Notes under the pieces: generated by a model | What the model was told of the DNA's origin: nothing | Databases searched by the model: none | Seen by the model: the letters and a program-made list of their open reading frames with translations, nothing else | Shown here: positions 22,555 to 33,194 of the stretch, piece after piece | Layout: each line of letters starts with the position of its first letter | How positions within the stretch are numbered: the stretch's first letter is position 1 | Translations under genes and position numbers: made by a program | From: Ganoderma boninense | Taxonomy: Eukaryota > Basidiomycota > Agaricomycetes > Polyporales > Polyporaceae | NCBI GenBank assembly: GCA_002900995.3 | Contig: CM035309.1 | Location: 248,001 to 312,000, forward strand | DNA length: 64,000 nt | Reading direction: 5' to 3'

Positions 22555-24135
22555 ATGTCGAACGTCATACAGGCCGTCGACAGCATGGAACCCACTCTAG
22601 CAGAGGATTTCGTCCAGGAATGCTTTCACTCATATCTCAAGTCTTCCTTGACCCATGCCAAGGTCGAGGGCCTCCTGGATGAGAGTGCGCTCGCGAGTGC
22701 GGAGGCCGATCTCATGATAACCGGTGCGTCGCGTCGTCCTGCACTATACCCAGCACCTTCATGAGATCATGCAGGGCCCGCACTCTGCCTCTACTTCGCC
22801 GCGCTCCGGTCCACCACCAGTCCCCCATCTGTCCCTCTCCCCCGCCGCGCCAAGAACGGCTCCAATATCCCCCCAACCGACCTCTCCCTCACTAACTGCC
22901 CTCCCGCCTTCCGCCAATTCCTTATCGTATGGTCGCAGCTCGTGCCCTCCATCCAAGCCCTCACCCCCGAGCACCAGCACGACCTCGCGCGGGTCATCTG
23001 CGGGCTGGAGCCCCAGGCCACCCCCCTCAATCCCCGCCTAAACGGGATCGCAGCAGACCTGCGCGCAGTGGCCATTGAGATCAGCATGCGGCGGACGTTC
23101 CAGGAGAAGTACGCCGGGGACCTGCAGGTCGCGCTCGATAGCGGGATCCCCCGGTCGCCCGGCGGAAGGGCGCTCAAGGCGAGCTTTGTCCCTCCGCCGA
23201 GCTACGACGCGCCCCCTTCCCCAGCTCCGGCTTCCGCGGGACTGCCACCGTCCTCGCCACCGCCGAGGTCCCCCTCACGGCTCCCGCTCCCCTCTTCCCC
23301 GGCAGCGTCCGCGTCAACCCTCACTGTGCCCCCATCACCCAGCCGCTTATCGGCGCGCCTCACGCACTCCCCAAGCGCATCCATCTCCTCCGTCGCGAGC
23401 TCCGCGCGCTCCCGCTCCCACTCGCCCGCGCAATCCGATGTATTCTCGCCAACGATCCTCGCCGAAGACGTGCCCGGGATCGAGTTCATCCGCGAGACGC
23501 TGTACGCGGCGCTCGCGGACGTGCTCGAGCGCCGCCCCATGCTCAGGCAGCTGCTCCGCACGGACCCCGCACGCGCATACTTCTCCGCCGTCGCGCTCGC
23601 CATCCTCGACGTCGCCGCCTCCTCCGCCACGCGCTCCGAGAAGACTCCGCCCCCCGAGGGCCTCCCGCCAAGCCCCGCCGCGCGCGACGGGGACGGGGGC
23701 GGGCCGGTGATCCGCGGGGTGCTAGGCCAGACGCTGGCGCTGAGCGAGTGCCCGGCGGCGCTGCGGCCGTTCATGGGGGAGCTGTGCGCTGTCGGGGCGG
23801 CGCTGCACGCGATGGAGGAGGAGGACTCGGCGGCGACGGTGCGTGCGCTGCAGCGCGGGGACGACGAGCTGCCCGTGCCGCGGCAGGAGCGCGTGCGCGA
23901 GATCCTGGAGCGGGGCGTGGGGCATGCGAGGAGGGAGAGCGATGTGGGGAGGGCGGGGGACGGGGAGGACGGGGAGGCGATGCGGAGGAGGAGGACGAGC
24001 ACGGAGGGGAGGGCGGTCGCGTTTGCGAACCGGATCAATGCGCTTGCGTTGGGCATGACGAGGCTGAGGGCGTTCAGGGAGAGGCAGGAGATCGTGTTCA
24101 AGGTGCTCGCGGGCGTTGGTGGGGCGGGGTCGTAG
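22555..24135 (+). CDS. Uncharacterised conserved-type protein with Ser/Pro-rich middle
   Basis: Exons 22555-22723 and 22775-24135 (51-nt intron) give 509 aa. I do not recognise the family. The first 180 residues look globular and helical (DFVQECFHSYLKSSLTHAKVE, PALCLYFAALRS, FRQFLIVWSQLVPSIQAL). The middle is Pro/Ser-rich and probably disordered. Another helical part follows (IEFIRETLYAALADVLERRP, ALSECPAALRPFMGELCAVG), and the C-terminus is Arg-rich. No signal peptide or membrane segment is evident, so it is probably intracellular. The intron is supported because only that join keeps a long open frame from a good start (CACGATG) to the stop. Its clean gene structure between ORC1 and the accessory block suggests a core-genome gene. 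Confidence 0.7.
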
Positions 24136-25319
24136 GGCGAAGAGTGGGGGATCACAGGAAGGGGAGAAGGGAGAGCGAGAACGGCATGAGTGCTATGATT
24201 ATGACTTTGATTTATGTGTAGTCTTATTTACTTGTACGATGTACGGTATGGGTACTAGCTTAACGTCTGCGGTGATACCCTACAGCCATAGCTTACTATT
24301 TGTTGTACATCTAGGCACATGTACAATTTCGACTTCCTCCTCGAGAGTTCACCACGCCGGGGCGTGTTCGTCTATCATCCGGCTCGCCACCTCCCGACGG
24401 AGTCTAATAACTTGAGCTAAGAGCGTCAGAACTCAGCGATAGCAGCCTCTCTTCAGGCATGGGCGAGCAGTATGATCTTTCCACATCATGTGCGGTGAGT
24501 TGCCTTGCTGTTCACCGCCGGGAGTATCACGAGCTCCTAACGTGTCGTCGACGTCCGCACTAGACTTCCTTCAATCTATCTAGGCTCCAGACCGTGACGA
24601 AGAGTACTAAGTAATTTTTCTCACAATATCTTTTGTTCTTCCTTGCGGTCAGCGGCATGCGCCTCCTCTATGCTTCTGGTCTGACCGCTCATCGTGGCTA
24701 GCGCCGGACGAGTTGTGGGCGCATGAGAACGAGCTCTGAACGAGACAAACAAGTGGATGGGGAGGGGACGCGGTAAGCACGCACTCTCAGCCTCGACCCT
24801 GTGCCGTCTTCTGCCTCACTTCTCCGCATTGTGGCGATTTCCCAGGTCCTTTTGTTTGTGGGGACTACTTGCGAGCGCGGTCATCGAACATCTCGCATTC
24901 CGGCGCGGTGTGGACAACGGCGGCCACATCCTAGTCGTCGCCGATCGTCTGCACTCTGCCAGTCATGGTGTCGATTGTTTGCTACCAGGGCCGCATAGAG
25001 AGAGAGACGGTACTGACTCGCTTCTCTGCGTGCCTCACGCCGCTAGCGTACTAGTAGCGTTCCTGCACGCGGCCAGAACTTTCCGGCTTATCACCTTCTG
25101 CAGGTCACCTGAAAGTGTAGCAGCATCAGCCGAGAGATCCCAAGAATTCGAAGTCCTGGTCGCAATTTGGATGTCTAGAGACAATACTAACCGTATCGTC
25201 GGTCTAACGGGAACGAGCAGTTCTCGTTCTCAGGCGATATAAATCGATCGTTGCGGCGTTATTCAGCCCCTCAGCCTCACACTCGCTCCACCACAGCAGC
25301 CTCTCTTCCTCGCACTACG
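24136..25319. other. Intergenic region, nothing recognised
   Basis: Open frames in this 1.2-kb stretch have no family likeness. A TATA-like GATATAAAT at 25236-25244 and a C/T-rich leader before 25320 suggest a promoter for a transcript starting just downstream. Confidence 0.45.
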
Positions 25320-26031
25320 ATGAGCCAGTATAGTCTCTCCACCACCGACCCGTTGAGGAAAGGTACGTCCACTGTTTGAGCGTTGGAGTATTCCTATGCG
25401 GTCCTGAAATGTATCCTTACTCGACCTAGGGTCCCGGGAACGGGTCAGGAAGATCCGTCTCCCATGGAAGGCCGACAATGGCGTGCGGAAGCAGCAGCTC
25501 TACGACGTCGGAGCTGCGTCGCTCATCTTCGACGCCGGCACCATCGACACGACTCGGAAGTCGTCTACTCGAGCCAACTCCAAAAGGTTTTGGTCCCGGA
25601 AGCAGACTCTGGATGCGAGCGACGATGGGACGACGCGTGAGCATGCTTCAGATGCTGTAAATCAAAAGAAATCCGTACTCACGGGCCTTACAGCAACGCA
25701 GAACCACTTCGGCTCTGCCGTCGTCCTCTGCGGTACCATCTTCGAGAGCCCGTCTGTGTCGCGAGCTGGCACGACGGACAGCGCTGGGATGGGGGTACAC
25801 CACCTCTCATGCAAACCCCATGTGAGCTTGGAAACATCGCCGCAAACTTCCACTTTGGCGAAGAACCAGAGTCGTTGGAAAATCCCTTCGCCCTTGTTGA
25901 GCTCCGCTCGGAGAGCTCCCGAGAGTCCCATCGATACAGGCTGCGAGATGCCGATACAGCGGCAGCCTACGACACCTACAAATCCGACGTCCGCTCTGAC
26001 CAGAGTGTTCGGCATTTTTTCATGGCGATGA
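25320..26031 (+). CDS. Candidate small multi-exon gene of unknown function
   Basis: A start at 25320 follows a TATA-like box (25236-25244) and a pyrimidine-rich leader. Good splice signals define exon 1 (25320-25362), a 67-nt intron and exon 2 from 25430. A further GTGAGC...CTTACAG pair (25637-25693, a multiple of three) would join exon 3 to a stop at 26031. The predicted protein (about 200 aa, starting MSQYSLSTTDPLRKG) is hydrophilic, has no membrane segment or signal peptide, and matches nothing I know. The last third is Ser/Thr/Pro-rich and could instead be 3' untranslated sequence. The promoter-like context makes a real transcript likely; the protein call is weak. Confidence 0.35.
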
Positions 26032-26667
26032 ATCGATGGAATGTGCTGCTCTTGTGTTTGTCGGGTCCACCGGACGTACGATGAGGGAACACGGTGTTGG
26101 TACTACGGAGGTCCAGTAGACTGTAACTGTGTATTGCAAGCTCTAGTACGAGTTGTGTAAGATATAAATGATCCACGAACTTACTCTTCACACTCATTGT
26201 TTGCTGTTCAAGTTCACGACAAGGCGATCCATATATGTTGTCGCGAACAGTTTCGTTGTCGGCGTTTTATAAGTACTGGTGGCGGGTCACGTGCATACGG
26301 GGACTATGAGAATGAGCGCCGACATTGCCGTCCTGCCACCTCTCTCTCTTCTTTGCGCTTTCCTTGTCTTGAATGCTGATGCGAACTATACATCCGAAGG
26401 TCGAGCGAAGATGCCCCCAGGAGGACTTACTCTGTCGCTAGCTTGTTCAGATATGGACTGACGAGGACCGGACGAGAGGGTTCTGGATGCGGTGAGTGCT
26501 CAGGTCTTGTTGACTTGTTACGCTTCCCGTCGCCCCAGCCACGACAAAAAGGCATGGGTGAACGGCATGCACCGGCTATGCATATAGATGTGTCGTTGGA
26601 TGCTTCGAAGGGCACTCCCTCTCTTCAACGCCTCAGGCTCCAGTGCACTCTTCAACACAGCCGCACG
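26032..26667. other. Intergenic region with the first unit-leader repeat
   Basis: No gene was found. Around 26470-26560 there is a diverged copy of a leader motif (GATGCGGTGAGTG... followed by CCCGTCGCC) also seen near 30265, 33800, 38370 and 46955. It lies just upstream of the membrane protein gene at 26668 and could be a spliced 5' leader. Confidence 0.45.
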
Positions 26668-27279
26668 ATGTCGACCCCCTTGTCGCCTACGCTCACCACA
26701 ATTCCCCTTTCACCGCCACCTCTCAAATCCACGTTCTCCATCTATTCACTGCCCGCGAAAGACGCAAGCCCCCCATCGAAATCTGTATATGCTCCTCCCA
26801 AGGCACACCATTGTGGGGAATACCTCGCATACCTGTTCGGGCTGGTCTTGTGCGCCTGCGTCTCTGCCGTCGGAATCGGGTCCATTTTCACGGCTTTGGG
26901 AGGCCTTATTCTTGGACAGTTCCTCCACGGATACCTCTCCCCGTCCAATACACGGCTTAACGTCGTGCCAATTCTCGTAGGTGGCCCTATCCTCGGCCTT
27001 CCCGCTGGCGTCGTAGCTGCGCGGACGGCGCTCAGCATGACACGCACAATCATCGCACTAGTGATCGTGCTGGGCTTCACGCTTTCCAGTGCCTTTGCCT
27101 TTCCGGTAGGAGTCCTCGTGCTCCAGCGATACCGCACTACCCCTTCCGGCCCTACCCCAGTGCAGGCACTGGCAGCGAGTGGCACCGGAGGGGCTGCCTG
27201 CCTAGCCGTTGTCTTGCTGCTCTACGCCACTTACCGGCTCGTGTTTGTGGCGTCGAGGTTGTCAAGCCGCTTTTGTTGA
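26668..27279 (+). CDS. Small four-TM membrane protein (type A/B)
   Basis: A single exon encodes 203 aa. The first 45 residues are Ser/Pro/Thr-rich and cytosol-like. Hydrophobic segments follow at about 52-86, 98-119, 127-153 and 166-194. The motif before the last segment (VQALAASGTGGAACLAVV) is the counterpart of HALAAGSLGTVVVG in the next gene and of NALAVSATGFGVLV at 32.1 kb, so these genes form one divergent superfamily. There is no signal peptide, enzyme motif or known domain. It is likely in the plasma membrane or an internal membrane; the function is unknown. The start at 26668 (CACGATG) is preferred over upstream in-frame positions because it follows the leader repeat and matches paralogue lengths. 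Confidence 0.7.
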   Translation: MSTPLSPTLTTIPLSPPPLKSTFSIYSLPAKDASPPSKSVYAPPKAHHCGEYLAYLFGLVLCACVSAVGIGSIFTALGGLILGQFLHGYLSPSNTRLNVVPILVGGPILGLPAGVVAARTALSMTRTIIALVIVLGFTLSSAFAFPVGVLVLQRYRTTPSGPTPVQALAASGTGGAACLAVVLLLYATYRLVFVASRLSSRFC

Positions 27280-27454
27280 TTCTGCGCGGTATGAGCAGTA
27301 AACAGGACAGCGGATGCTGCTTCTCTCCGACCTTCCAACATGCCTATTTTCGCATACGCCTTGTCCTTGAAAGGCCCAAGCTGTGCACTCCATATATGCG
27401 TCTCTGCCTTCAGCGCGCCTGGCCGCTTGCAGCTATTGTTGTTCGCTACTCTTG

Positions 27455-27475
27455 TTATAAGGCGCTGATGAGCGG
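27455..27475 (+). promoter_or_regulatory. TATA-like box shared by type B copies
   Basis: TTATAAGGCGCTGATG here corresponds to TTATAAGGCACTGATG at 28621-28636, each a short distance upstream of a type B start codon. The conservation outside coding sequence points to a duplicated promoter. Confidence 0.55.
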
Positions 27476-27533
27476 ACGACTTACAACTCTCCCTCTCTAT
27501 CTACCGACCCCCTACGCCACACCACCTTTCTAA

Positions 27534-28265
27534 ATGCCTTCCCTCCCATCACAAGCGCATCTTGCCCCGAGCATTGGTGCACATACCGCCGAATATTCCC
27601 CAGTTCCAGCCCCACGATCCACAAGCCCCTTGCTCACCCATCCCTCTCTCCCTGACGTCGAGTCGGACTCCCACAAAGAGGCGGAGCCCGCACGACCCAG
27701 TCTCTTCCGCAGAGCATGGCGCAAGTTCACATCGTTCAACTGGCGCACCGACCTGGGGGCCATCGCAATGGCCCTCGCCGTCGTAGGCCTCGTGGCGCTC
27801 GCCCTCGCCCTGGGGGTGCTCATCAGCTTCGGCCTGAACGTCCTCTCGACGTACGTCGGCGGACACATCCTCCACTACGACACGCCCATCCGCACAATCT
27901 TCAACCACGCCGTCGTCACGGGCGCGTACGCGCGCGTCGCGTTCGCCGGGTGCGCTATTGTGAACGTCGCGCTCCTGTTCCTCGCGCCCGCGGTGACCAT
28001 CCTTGTTGATAAGAGGCATGGGGACGACGGGGCGGAGGTCGCGTGCTGGGGCATGCTCGCGCTGGGCATGCTTGTCGGCAGCGCGGCGGCCGCGGGCCTG
28101 GGTATTGTTGTGCTACCCTCGGAGAGCGCTCCGGAGGGGCTGAGCGCGATTCATGCGCTCGCCGCGGGGAGCTTGGGGACGGTTGTGGTGGGGATTCCGG
28201 TTTTTGTTCTGGGCGTGCTGTTCTGTTGTTTCGGGTCGTACTCCGACGATTGGTGCTTCTATTAG
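27534..28265 (+). CDS. Small four-TM membrane protein (type B, intact)
   Basis: A single exon encodes 243 aa. A soluble, Ser/Pro-rich N-terminus (1-73) ends in a basic RRAWRKF patch. Hydrophobic segments lie at about 74-102, 126-147, 161-184 and 197-223, with a conserved HYDTPIRTIFNHAVVTGAY loop and a charged LVDKRHGDDGAEVA loop. A TATA-like TTATAAGG at 27455-27462, followed by CGCTGATG, is shared with the pseudogene copy at 28.7 kb, showing that promoter and gene were duplicated together. Decayed copies of this gene lie at 28.7, 30.4 and 34.1 kb. I recognise no Pfam-type domain. Confidence 0.75.
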   Translation: MPSLPSQAHLAPSIGAHTAEYSPVPAPRSTSPLLTHPSLPDVESDSHKEAEPARPSLFRRAWRKFTSFNWRTDLGAIAMALAVVGLVALALALGVLISFGLNVLSTYVGGHILHYDTPIRTIFNHAVVTGAYARVAFAGCAIVNVALLFLAPAVTILVDKRHGDDGAEVACWGMLALGMLVGSAAAAGLGIVVLPSESAPEGLSAIHALAAGSLGTVVVGIPVFVLGVLFCCFGSYSDDWCFY

Positions 28266-28688
28266 TGTCGACTCTGTGGCTACAGTCCTATAATTAGGAC
28301 GTACCTGCCTTCTGAGCTCTCCAATTGCTCTTACTGTCGGTGAACATACTGGGCATCGTCGCTCCGTTGCTCGCAAGCGCCCCTCAAATAGACGGATTCT
28401 AGCTATCCCTCCCGCCCGAATATGGACCATATATGCTTCTCAGTGATTCTGTCGAGTATGAGCAGAAAAAAAAACACAGCGGATGTATTACTGCCTTTCT
28501 CAAGGCCTTGGGTTGTGCGTATATGCGCAGATGCCGCAACCTTCGACGGGCTGTGCATTGCATACAGCATCCCGGTGTCCTGCCTCTGCTCGTTGTACCT
28601 CCCGCGTACGACTACTCGCGTTTATAAGGCACTGATGGGTGGACGTCGAGTCTCTTTACTTGCCACCTACGCCACAACAGCTACTCCA
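28266..28688. other. Duplicated upstream region of the second type B copy
   Basis: It includes TATGAGCAG followed by ACAGCGGATG (around 28457-28488), also present upstream of the intact gene (around 27290-27315), and the TATA-like box at 28621. No gene is contained here. Confidence 0.5.
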
Positions 28689-29321
28689 ATGACTTCCCTC
28701 ACGTCGCAAACGCACCTTCCCCCCCATGCCCAGCCCACGGTCCACCAGCCCTATCATCATCCACGAACCCGCCTTCCGCGACGCCGACACAGACCCACAC
28801 AAAACGGCCGAGCCCGAGCCCGAGCCCTCGCGACAAGCTGGGCCTCTTCGCGCTCGTGCTCGGGCTCGAAATCGTGTCCTGGTTCGGCGCGCGCATCCTG
28901 CACCACACCACGCCCATCCATCTTCTTCCACGCGGTCGCCACCGGCCCGTACGCGCGCGCCGCGTTCCCCTGGTGCGCGCTCGTCGACGCCGTCGCGCTC
29001 CTCAAAAAGTTCAGCTGGAGCTGGGGCAGGAGCGGGAACAAGGACAGGCGCAGACGCATGCGCACGAGCGGGAGCAGGCGCGACTCGTGGATCACCGCGT
29101 GCGTGCTCGCGCTCATCGTGGGGGTCATCCTGGGCGGCGCGACGGGGGCGAGTCTGGGGATTGCTGTTGGGCCGGCGGACAACGGGCTCGAGGGGTTGGG
29201 TGCGGGGCAGGCCATCGCTGCGGGCAGCGTGGCCCAGATGGCCGTGGTTGGGGTTCCGGTCTTTGCTGTGTTCCTGTTGGTGTGTTGGATCGGGTCGCCC
29301 TCTCTGATTTGGACCCTGTAG
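28689..29321 (+). pseudogene. Frameshifted copy of the type B four-TM gene
   Basis: The sequence parallels the gene at 27534, but homology passes through all three frames. It starts as MTSLTSQTHLPP, moves one frame on for SPRSTSPIIIHEPAFRDAD, moves again for GLEIVSWFGARILHHTTPI, and returns to the first frame for FHAVATGPYARAAFPWCALV to the end (GAGQAIAAGSVAQMAVVGVP). At least three indels whose net effect is zero must have occurred. The promoter box at 28621 is kept. The first membrane segment is lost or scrambled in any single frame, so the product would not be a normal four-TM protein. Confidence 0.75.
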
Positions 29322-30389
29322 CACATACTTGGGAGGGCTAGTGCGCTGGTGGCGGCCGTACTGGCGCCACTCACCTTGGGGAATCATGAATGTTGCTGTA
29401 CTTGGCTGTAATGTGCTTGACCTTACATAATGTTGGAATCGAACCGAAGTGCAGCAGATACTCGGCCGCCAGCTGGTGTGGCAGCGGACGGGGGCACAAG
29501 GATACCAAAGGATAACGACCATCTGTCCGTCGAAAAGGCTCGTCGAGGTCCATACGTCTCTCCGTCCAGCTCCTCAAACAATCCAAAGTCATCTCCCAAG
29601 GGGCCCTCATCGAGCAGATCATGTTTGTCCCGACGCTCGCGGTCTCGCGGAGATAAGTATGACACGTACCTCCAAGTTGTCAATCAGCGGTGAGGATATC
29701 CAGACTATCCGAGTCATCCTCCGCGGCATCATCATTGACCTGGAGAAGACGAACGTGTGGAAGTTCGAGGTTGTAAAATGGGTCTCTGTAGCGAGACTGG
29801 ACTGAATCCCTCCCTTACGAGTCGATGGCTAGGGATGTGTTTCAATTGAGAGGAGGATGAGAGCATGGATGAAATATCGTATTACATAAGCGAATTTGAC
29901 AACCGAGATCCGACTGCGCTGCTGCGTTGTCTTCCTCCACGACGGCGCATCCACTGAGAACACACCTTCGCGCATCGAGCCCTTGAGAACGATCTCCACC
30001 TGTAATATCTTCCCTCTGTTCTCCGAAGCGACACCTGCGATCGACTCCGCCAGCATGGCTCTGTACGCAACTTGAAGGCTCCACGCACCACGTCCGCCGC
30101 CGTCTATGTTTTGCTCTGTTTTTATCCTTCCCCTGCTTTCTGGGGAAGGGTTTGTCGCAAACGCCCCTGGATCCTAGATCCACCTATTCAAGCACCGAGG
30201 CAGAAAACTTGCACCTTAGTACTCCTGGGCGCTCGCTCAGGCAAGGATATGACGAGAGGACTGTGAATGCGGTATGTTTTTCATCCTTCTTAGCATCTTG
30301 TCCCCGTCCCCACATCCGACACCACAAAGCTCGGAGATAGGATGTGCGCAAAGTATACAATGGCACAAGTATGCGCATATATGCACCTC
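29322..30389. other. Intergenic region with dispersed repeat block, copy 1
   Basis: No intact gene. From about 29878 (CGTATTACATAAG) to about 30420 the sequence is clearly related to 33403-33950. Shared landmarks are CTCTGTTCTCCGAAG, CATGGCTCTGTACGCAACTTGAAGGCTCC, CCACGTCCGCC and GTGAATGCGGT. The 29430-29800 part holds fragments that look like decayed coding sequence on the minus strand (an acidic DDAAEDDSDSLDIL stretch), but no gene can be assembled. Confidence 0.5.
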
Positions 30390-30730
30390 CGGATGCTGCT
30401 TCGAATCTGCGTCGCTGCGTCATGGCCGCGTATGCGTGCGCCGCCTCCACCAGCGGGTGCGTGCCCGTGAACGCCGCGCTTCTACCTTCCTCGCGCCTGT
30501 TGTGGCTGTATTTGTTGAGAGGAGACACGGAGACGATGCCGCAGAGGTGTCACGCTCGCGCTGGGCATGCCCGTGGCCAGCACAAGTGGGGCGGCTCTAT
30601 GGAACGTTGTCGCGCCACGCGGATGGCCTGAACACGGTTCATGAGCCCGCTGCGGGGACCCTGGGGACGGTCGTCGTTGTGAACCGGATTTTTGTCTTGG
30701 GTGCGTTGCATCTTGTCTCTGGTCGTCGTT
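30390..30730 (+). pseudogene. Degraded copy of the type B four-TM gene
   Basis: In one frame FLAPVVAVFVERRHGDDAAE and later HEPAAGTLGTVVV with IFVLGAL match the third loop and last segment of the gene at 27534. The part corresponding to the second membrane segment is in another frame, the first is missing, and no start codon is usable. This is a relic of the same duplication series. Confidence 0.65.
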
Positions 30731-30978
30731 TCACGCATCACTTACTGTATATTGCTGTATTATTATTGATTCCATGCAGCCATGCAGAACTGGCGTGGCG
30801 GCCGTGCCGCACATTTTCAAGTAAACGAGGGTGGTCGTGAAGCGTACTTAAGGACACATTCGAGGATGCTCCTTCGCCGGGAGCTCCTCGTGTATGAGCA
30901 CCCCGTCAGTTCCACTCGTTCCACGGCGTCCAATATCATCAATCCCTTCTACCCTTCCATTCACCCTCGTCTTGTCCA

Positions 30979-31635
30979 ATGCCCCAGCCACCTGAGTCCA
31001 CCTTCCCTCATCTGGATCTGGACAGGCCGGGAGTGCCTCAGTACCCACCTCCAATCTACGCACCCTCGGTTGCCTTCGAGCACGTGGAAGAGCTGTACTG
31101 CTACCCTTCAATCGGCGCGACTGGTCTCCGCACGCAGCCGGCTGTCGTCTCTGGGCCTGACGAATCAAGCCTCCCTCTAGAGAAATCGCTGCCCCTGGCG
31201 TTTTGCGCCATGTTCTTCCTCAATGTTCTCGCCTACTGCGCCGACGCAGTGGGATCGCACGCATGGGACGCCAAAGCGATTGAATACGGCATCGGTGTCG
31301 GCTGCGTTGGGACGGTGGCATGCATCTTGCTAGCTGTCGAGAGAGGGTGCGCCGGCAGCACTCTGCGCGAATGGAAGCTCGTCGCCAACTCAAGTCATGT
31401 GGAGGCAGGGTTCCTCCTCGCGTTCACTGTCGTCCTCTCCCCATGTGCCCCTCGCCTGGGGCATGCCATCGCCACTGTGAGCTGGGAAGGCTTGACGTGG
31501 AAGATCGTTGCGGTTCCGGCACAGATCTTCCTCACCGCTCTACCCACGTTTGTGGTGGTGATGAGTATGCTCTGGTTGATGAGTCCGAGCCCTGTCGTAA
31601 TTGTGCGCGAGGACGGCGACTTGTATATGGCGTAG
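30979..31635 (+). CDS. Small four-TM membrane protein (type C)
   Basis: A single exon encodes 218 aa. The N-terminal 68 residues are Pro-rich with PPPIY-like motifs. Hydrophobic segments follow at about 70-91, 101-121, 141-165 and 178-202. Motifs shared with the shorter paralogue at 34.7 kb are the AW..(K/R)AIEY(G/A)IG stretch and the TVVLS...PR(L/I)G stretch. A CTTAAGG box sits near 30847, as it does before the paralogue (34595). No known domain. It is probably a membrane protein of the same general class as its neighbours. Confidence 0.65.
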   Translation: MPQPPESTFPHLDLDRPGVPQYPPPIYAPSVAFEHVEELYCYPSIGATGLRTQPAVVSGPDESSLPLEKSLPLAFCAMFFLNVLAYCADAVGSHAWDAKAIEYGIGVGCVGTVACILLAVERGCAGSTLREWKLVANSSHVEAGFLLAFTVVLSPCAPRLGHAIATVSWEGLTWKIVAVPAQIFLTALPTFVVVMSMLWLMSPSPVVIVREDGDLYMA

Positions 31636-32116
31636 AATGTCGTGGTTGTTGTAGATCGAGCTTGTTCTGCAGTGAATGCCAGCGGTCCATGCGACGAGCG
31701 CCCGCTGCTTTTGTCCGAGTCCTGCATAGCATTTGTGGACATGGATTCAGATCTGCGCGAAAAGGGTTTGCGAAAAGTAGGCGGGGCCATTTATTGTGAA
31801 CCCAGATGCGCTCAAATAAAGTTCGCCACTGGTATTATCACCAGGATACAAGCATTGCGCTTGAGTCTTGGGGCAAAAGAGCCGCACGCGTGGCGCCGCT
31901 TTGATGACGAGGCTCTTCTCCTTTTCTATTACGCCGTCCAAACCATTACGCTCGCCTGGACATGGGAACAAATAACGTGTGGCGATAGATATTCTGCATA
32001 AATTGGTCTGTACCCATGCACTTTTGCATACTTGCCCATTGCCCCTCTTGCCCCTCTCGCAAGTCGCCACTCAGCTTGCTCGCATCTATTCCACGCCTCT
32101 GATTCTATTCATTCTC
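31636..32116. other. Intergenic region upstream of a type D gene
   Basis: No gene. A stretch around 31665-31725 (GACGAGCGC...GCTTTTGTC) has a diverged counterpart near 47715-47735 upstream of the other type D gene, consistent with duplication of the whole unit. Confidence 0.4.
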
Positions 32117-32932
32117 ATGTCTCAAGAGACCCTCGTGTCGCACACCACCGGCTCAGATTCTTTAAAATCTGTCATATCCTGGTTTCCAGCCAGACATCCG
32201 CGCGGATACGAGGCGCTCCCATACGAAGAGGAGGACGACCGCAATGACACGGAGCTTTGGGCCTTGAAAGCCGCTCCGGATATCGAAGCTGGCCCCGCCA
32301 CCAGGCCCCTCCCCGCTTCCCGACCGCACGACACCGGCATGTCTTTGAAAGATGGTGTCCGCTCGCCCCGGACAGCAACGCTCAGCGTTGCCAAGACGGT
32401 CGCCATCCACCTGGTCGCCGGACTCCCCTCGACGCTCTTCTTCAGCGCGTACTCATGGATCATCGGCGGTACCGTCCTCTGCGCCCTCGCCGCGGTGCCT
32501 CCATACGACACCATGGACGTCATTAGCACCTTCCGGGCCTCCATGGCCGGGGCGCCCGTCGTCTCCCTCGTCGTCGGGGTGCTGGCCCTCGTCGACCTCG
32601 TCCTGCGCCGACTGCCGAACCTGCGGCAGGAGAGGGCGGTGCGGCGGCGTGACGCGCAGTTGCATTCGCCATTGCGAGGAAGAAGCGCCAGGATGCCGAA
32701 GGCGTACGAGCGTGCATACGACGCGGCGGACGACGCGCTGGCGATTTCCTCGATATGCGCGCCGGTGAGCGTGTGCGCGATGCCCGTGGGCTTCTTGATG
32801 ATGCCGCGCCTGGCCACGGAGACGTTCGGGGCGTGGAACGCGCTGGCGGTGAGCGCGACGGGGTTCGGCGTGCTCGTCACGGGGCTCTCGGTCATGTTTG
32901 CGTTGGAGGTCTTGTCTCGTAGGGGGTACTAG
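32117..32932 (+). CDS. Small four-TM membrane protein (type D, copy 1)
   Basis: A single exon encodes 271 aa. The N-terminus has a GYEALPYEEE motif and acidic stretches. Hydrophobic segments lie at about 93-126, 140-163, 207-230 and 241-265. The region after the first segment (VPPYDT, then FRASMAGAPVVSLVVG) and the last loop (LATETFGAWNALAVSATG) are nearly the same in the copy at 48.1 kb. The YDT and ALA motifs also link it to types A and B. A basic loop (RRDAQ...RGRSARMPKAYERA) lies between segments 2 and 3. The start at 32117 is supported because both copies begin MSQETLV after similar leaders. Function unknown. Confidence 0.75.
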   Translation: MSQETLVSHTTGSDSLKSVISWFPARHPRGYEALPYEEEDDRNDTELWALKAAPDIEAGPATRPLPASRPHDTGMSLKDGVRSPRTATLSVAKTVAIHLVAGLPSTLFFSAYSWIIGGTVLCALAAVPPYDTMDVISTFRASMAGAPVVSLVVGVLALVDLVLRRLPNLRQERAVRRRDAQLHSPLRGRSARMPKAYERAYDAADDALAISSICAPVSVCAMPVGFLMMPRLATETFGAWNALAVSATGFGVLVTGLSVMFALEVLSRRGY

Positions 32933-33190
32933 GCGGGCTTGTGGAGGATAGCAAAGGCTCTTGGTCAATGCATAATGTTCCTGCTCCACGTTTTATCCGG
33001 GGGCATCTTGAACCGTCATGGTTGTGCATTATACTCCGCGTGAAGATTGAAGATCAGTTCCGTGTTAATAATATGAGCTGCGCATGCGTAGTATATGATA
33101 GTCTGTAATTATGATCTGGACATTCTGAAGGTCCGGATACTGTGTGCAAATTTACTGGTACAGCAGTGTAAGACGACTCGCTATAGATGA
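32933..33190. other. Short intergenic stretch
   Basis: This is the 3' flank of the type D gene; nothing recognisable. Confidence 0.4.
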
Positions 33191-33194
33191 GCAG

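Noticed and set aside
24757..25242. A 161-codon plus-strand frame in the 24-25 kb gap
   Set aside because: No family likeness, poor start context, and a promoter-like sequence overlaps its end.
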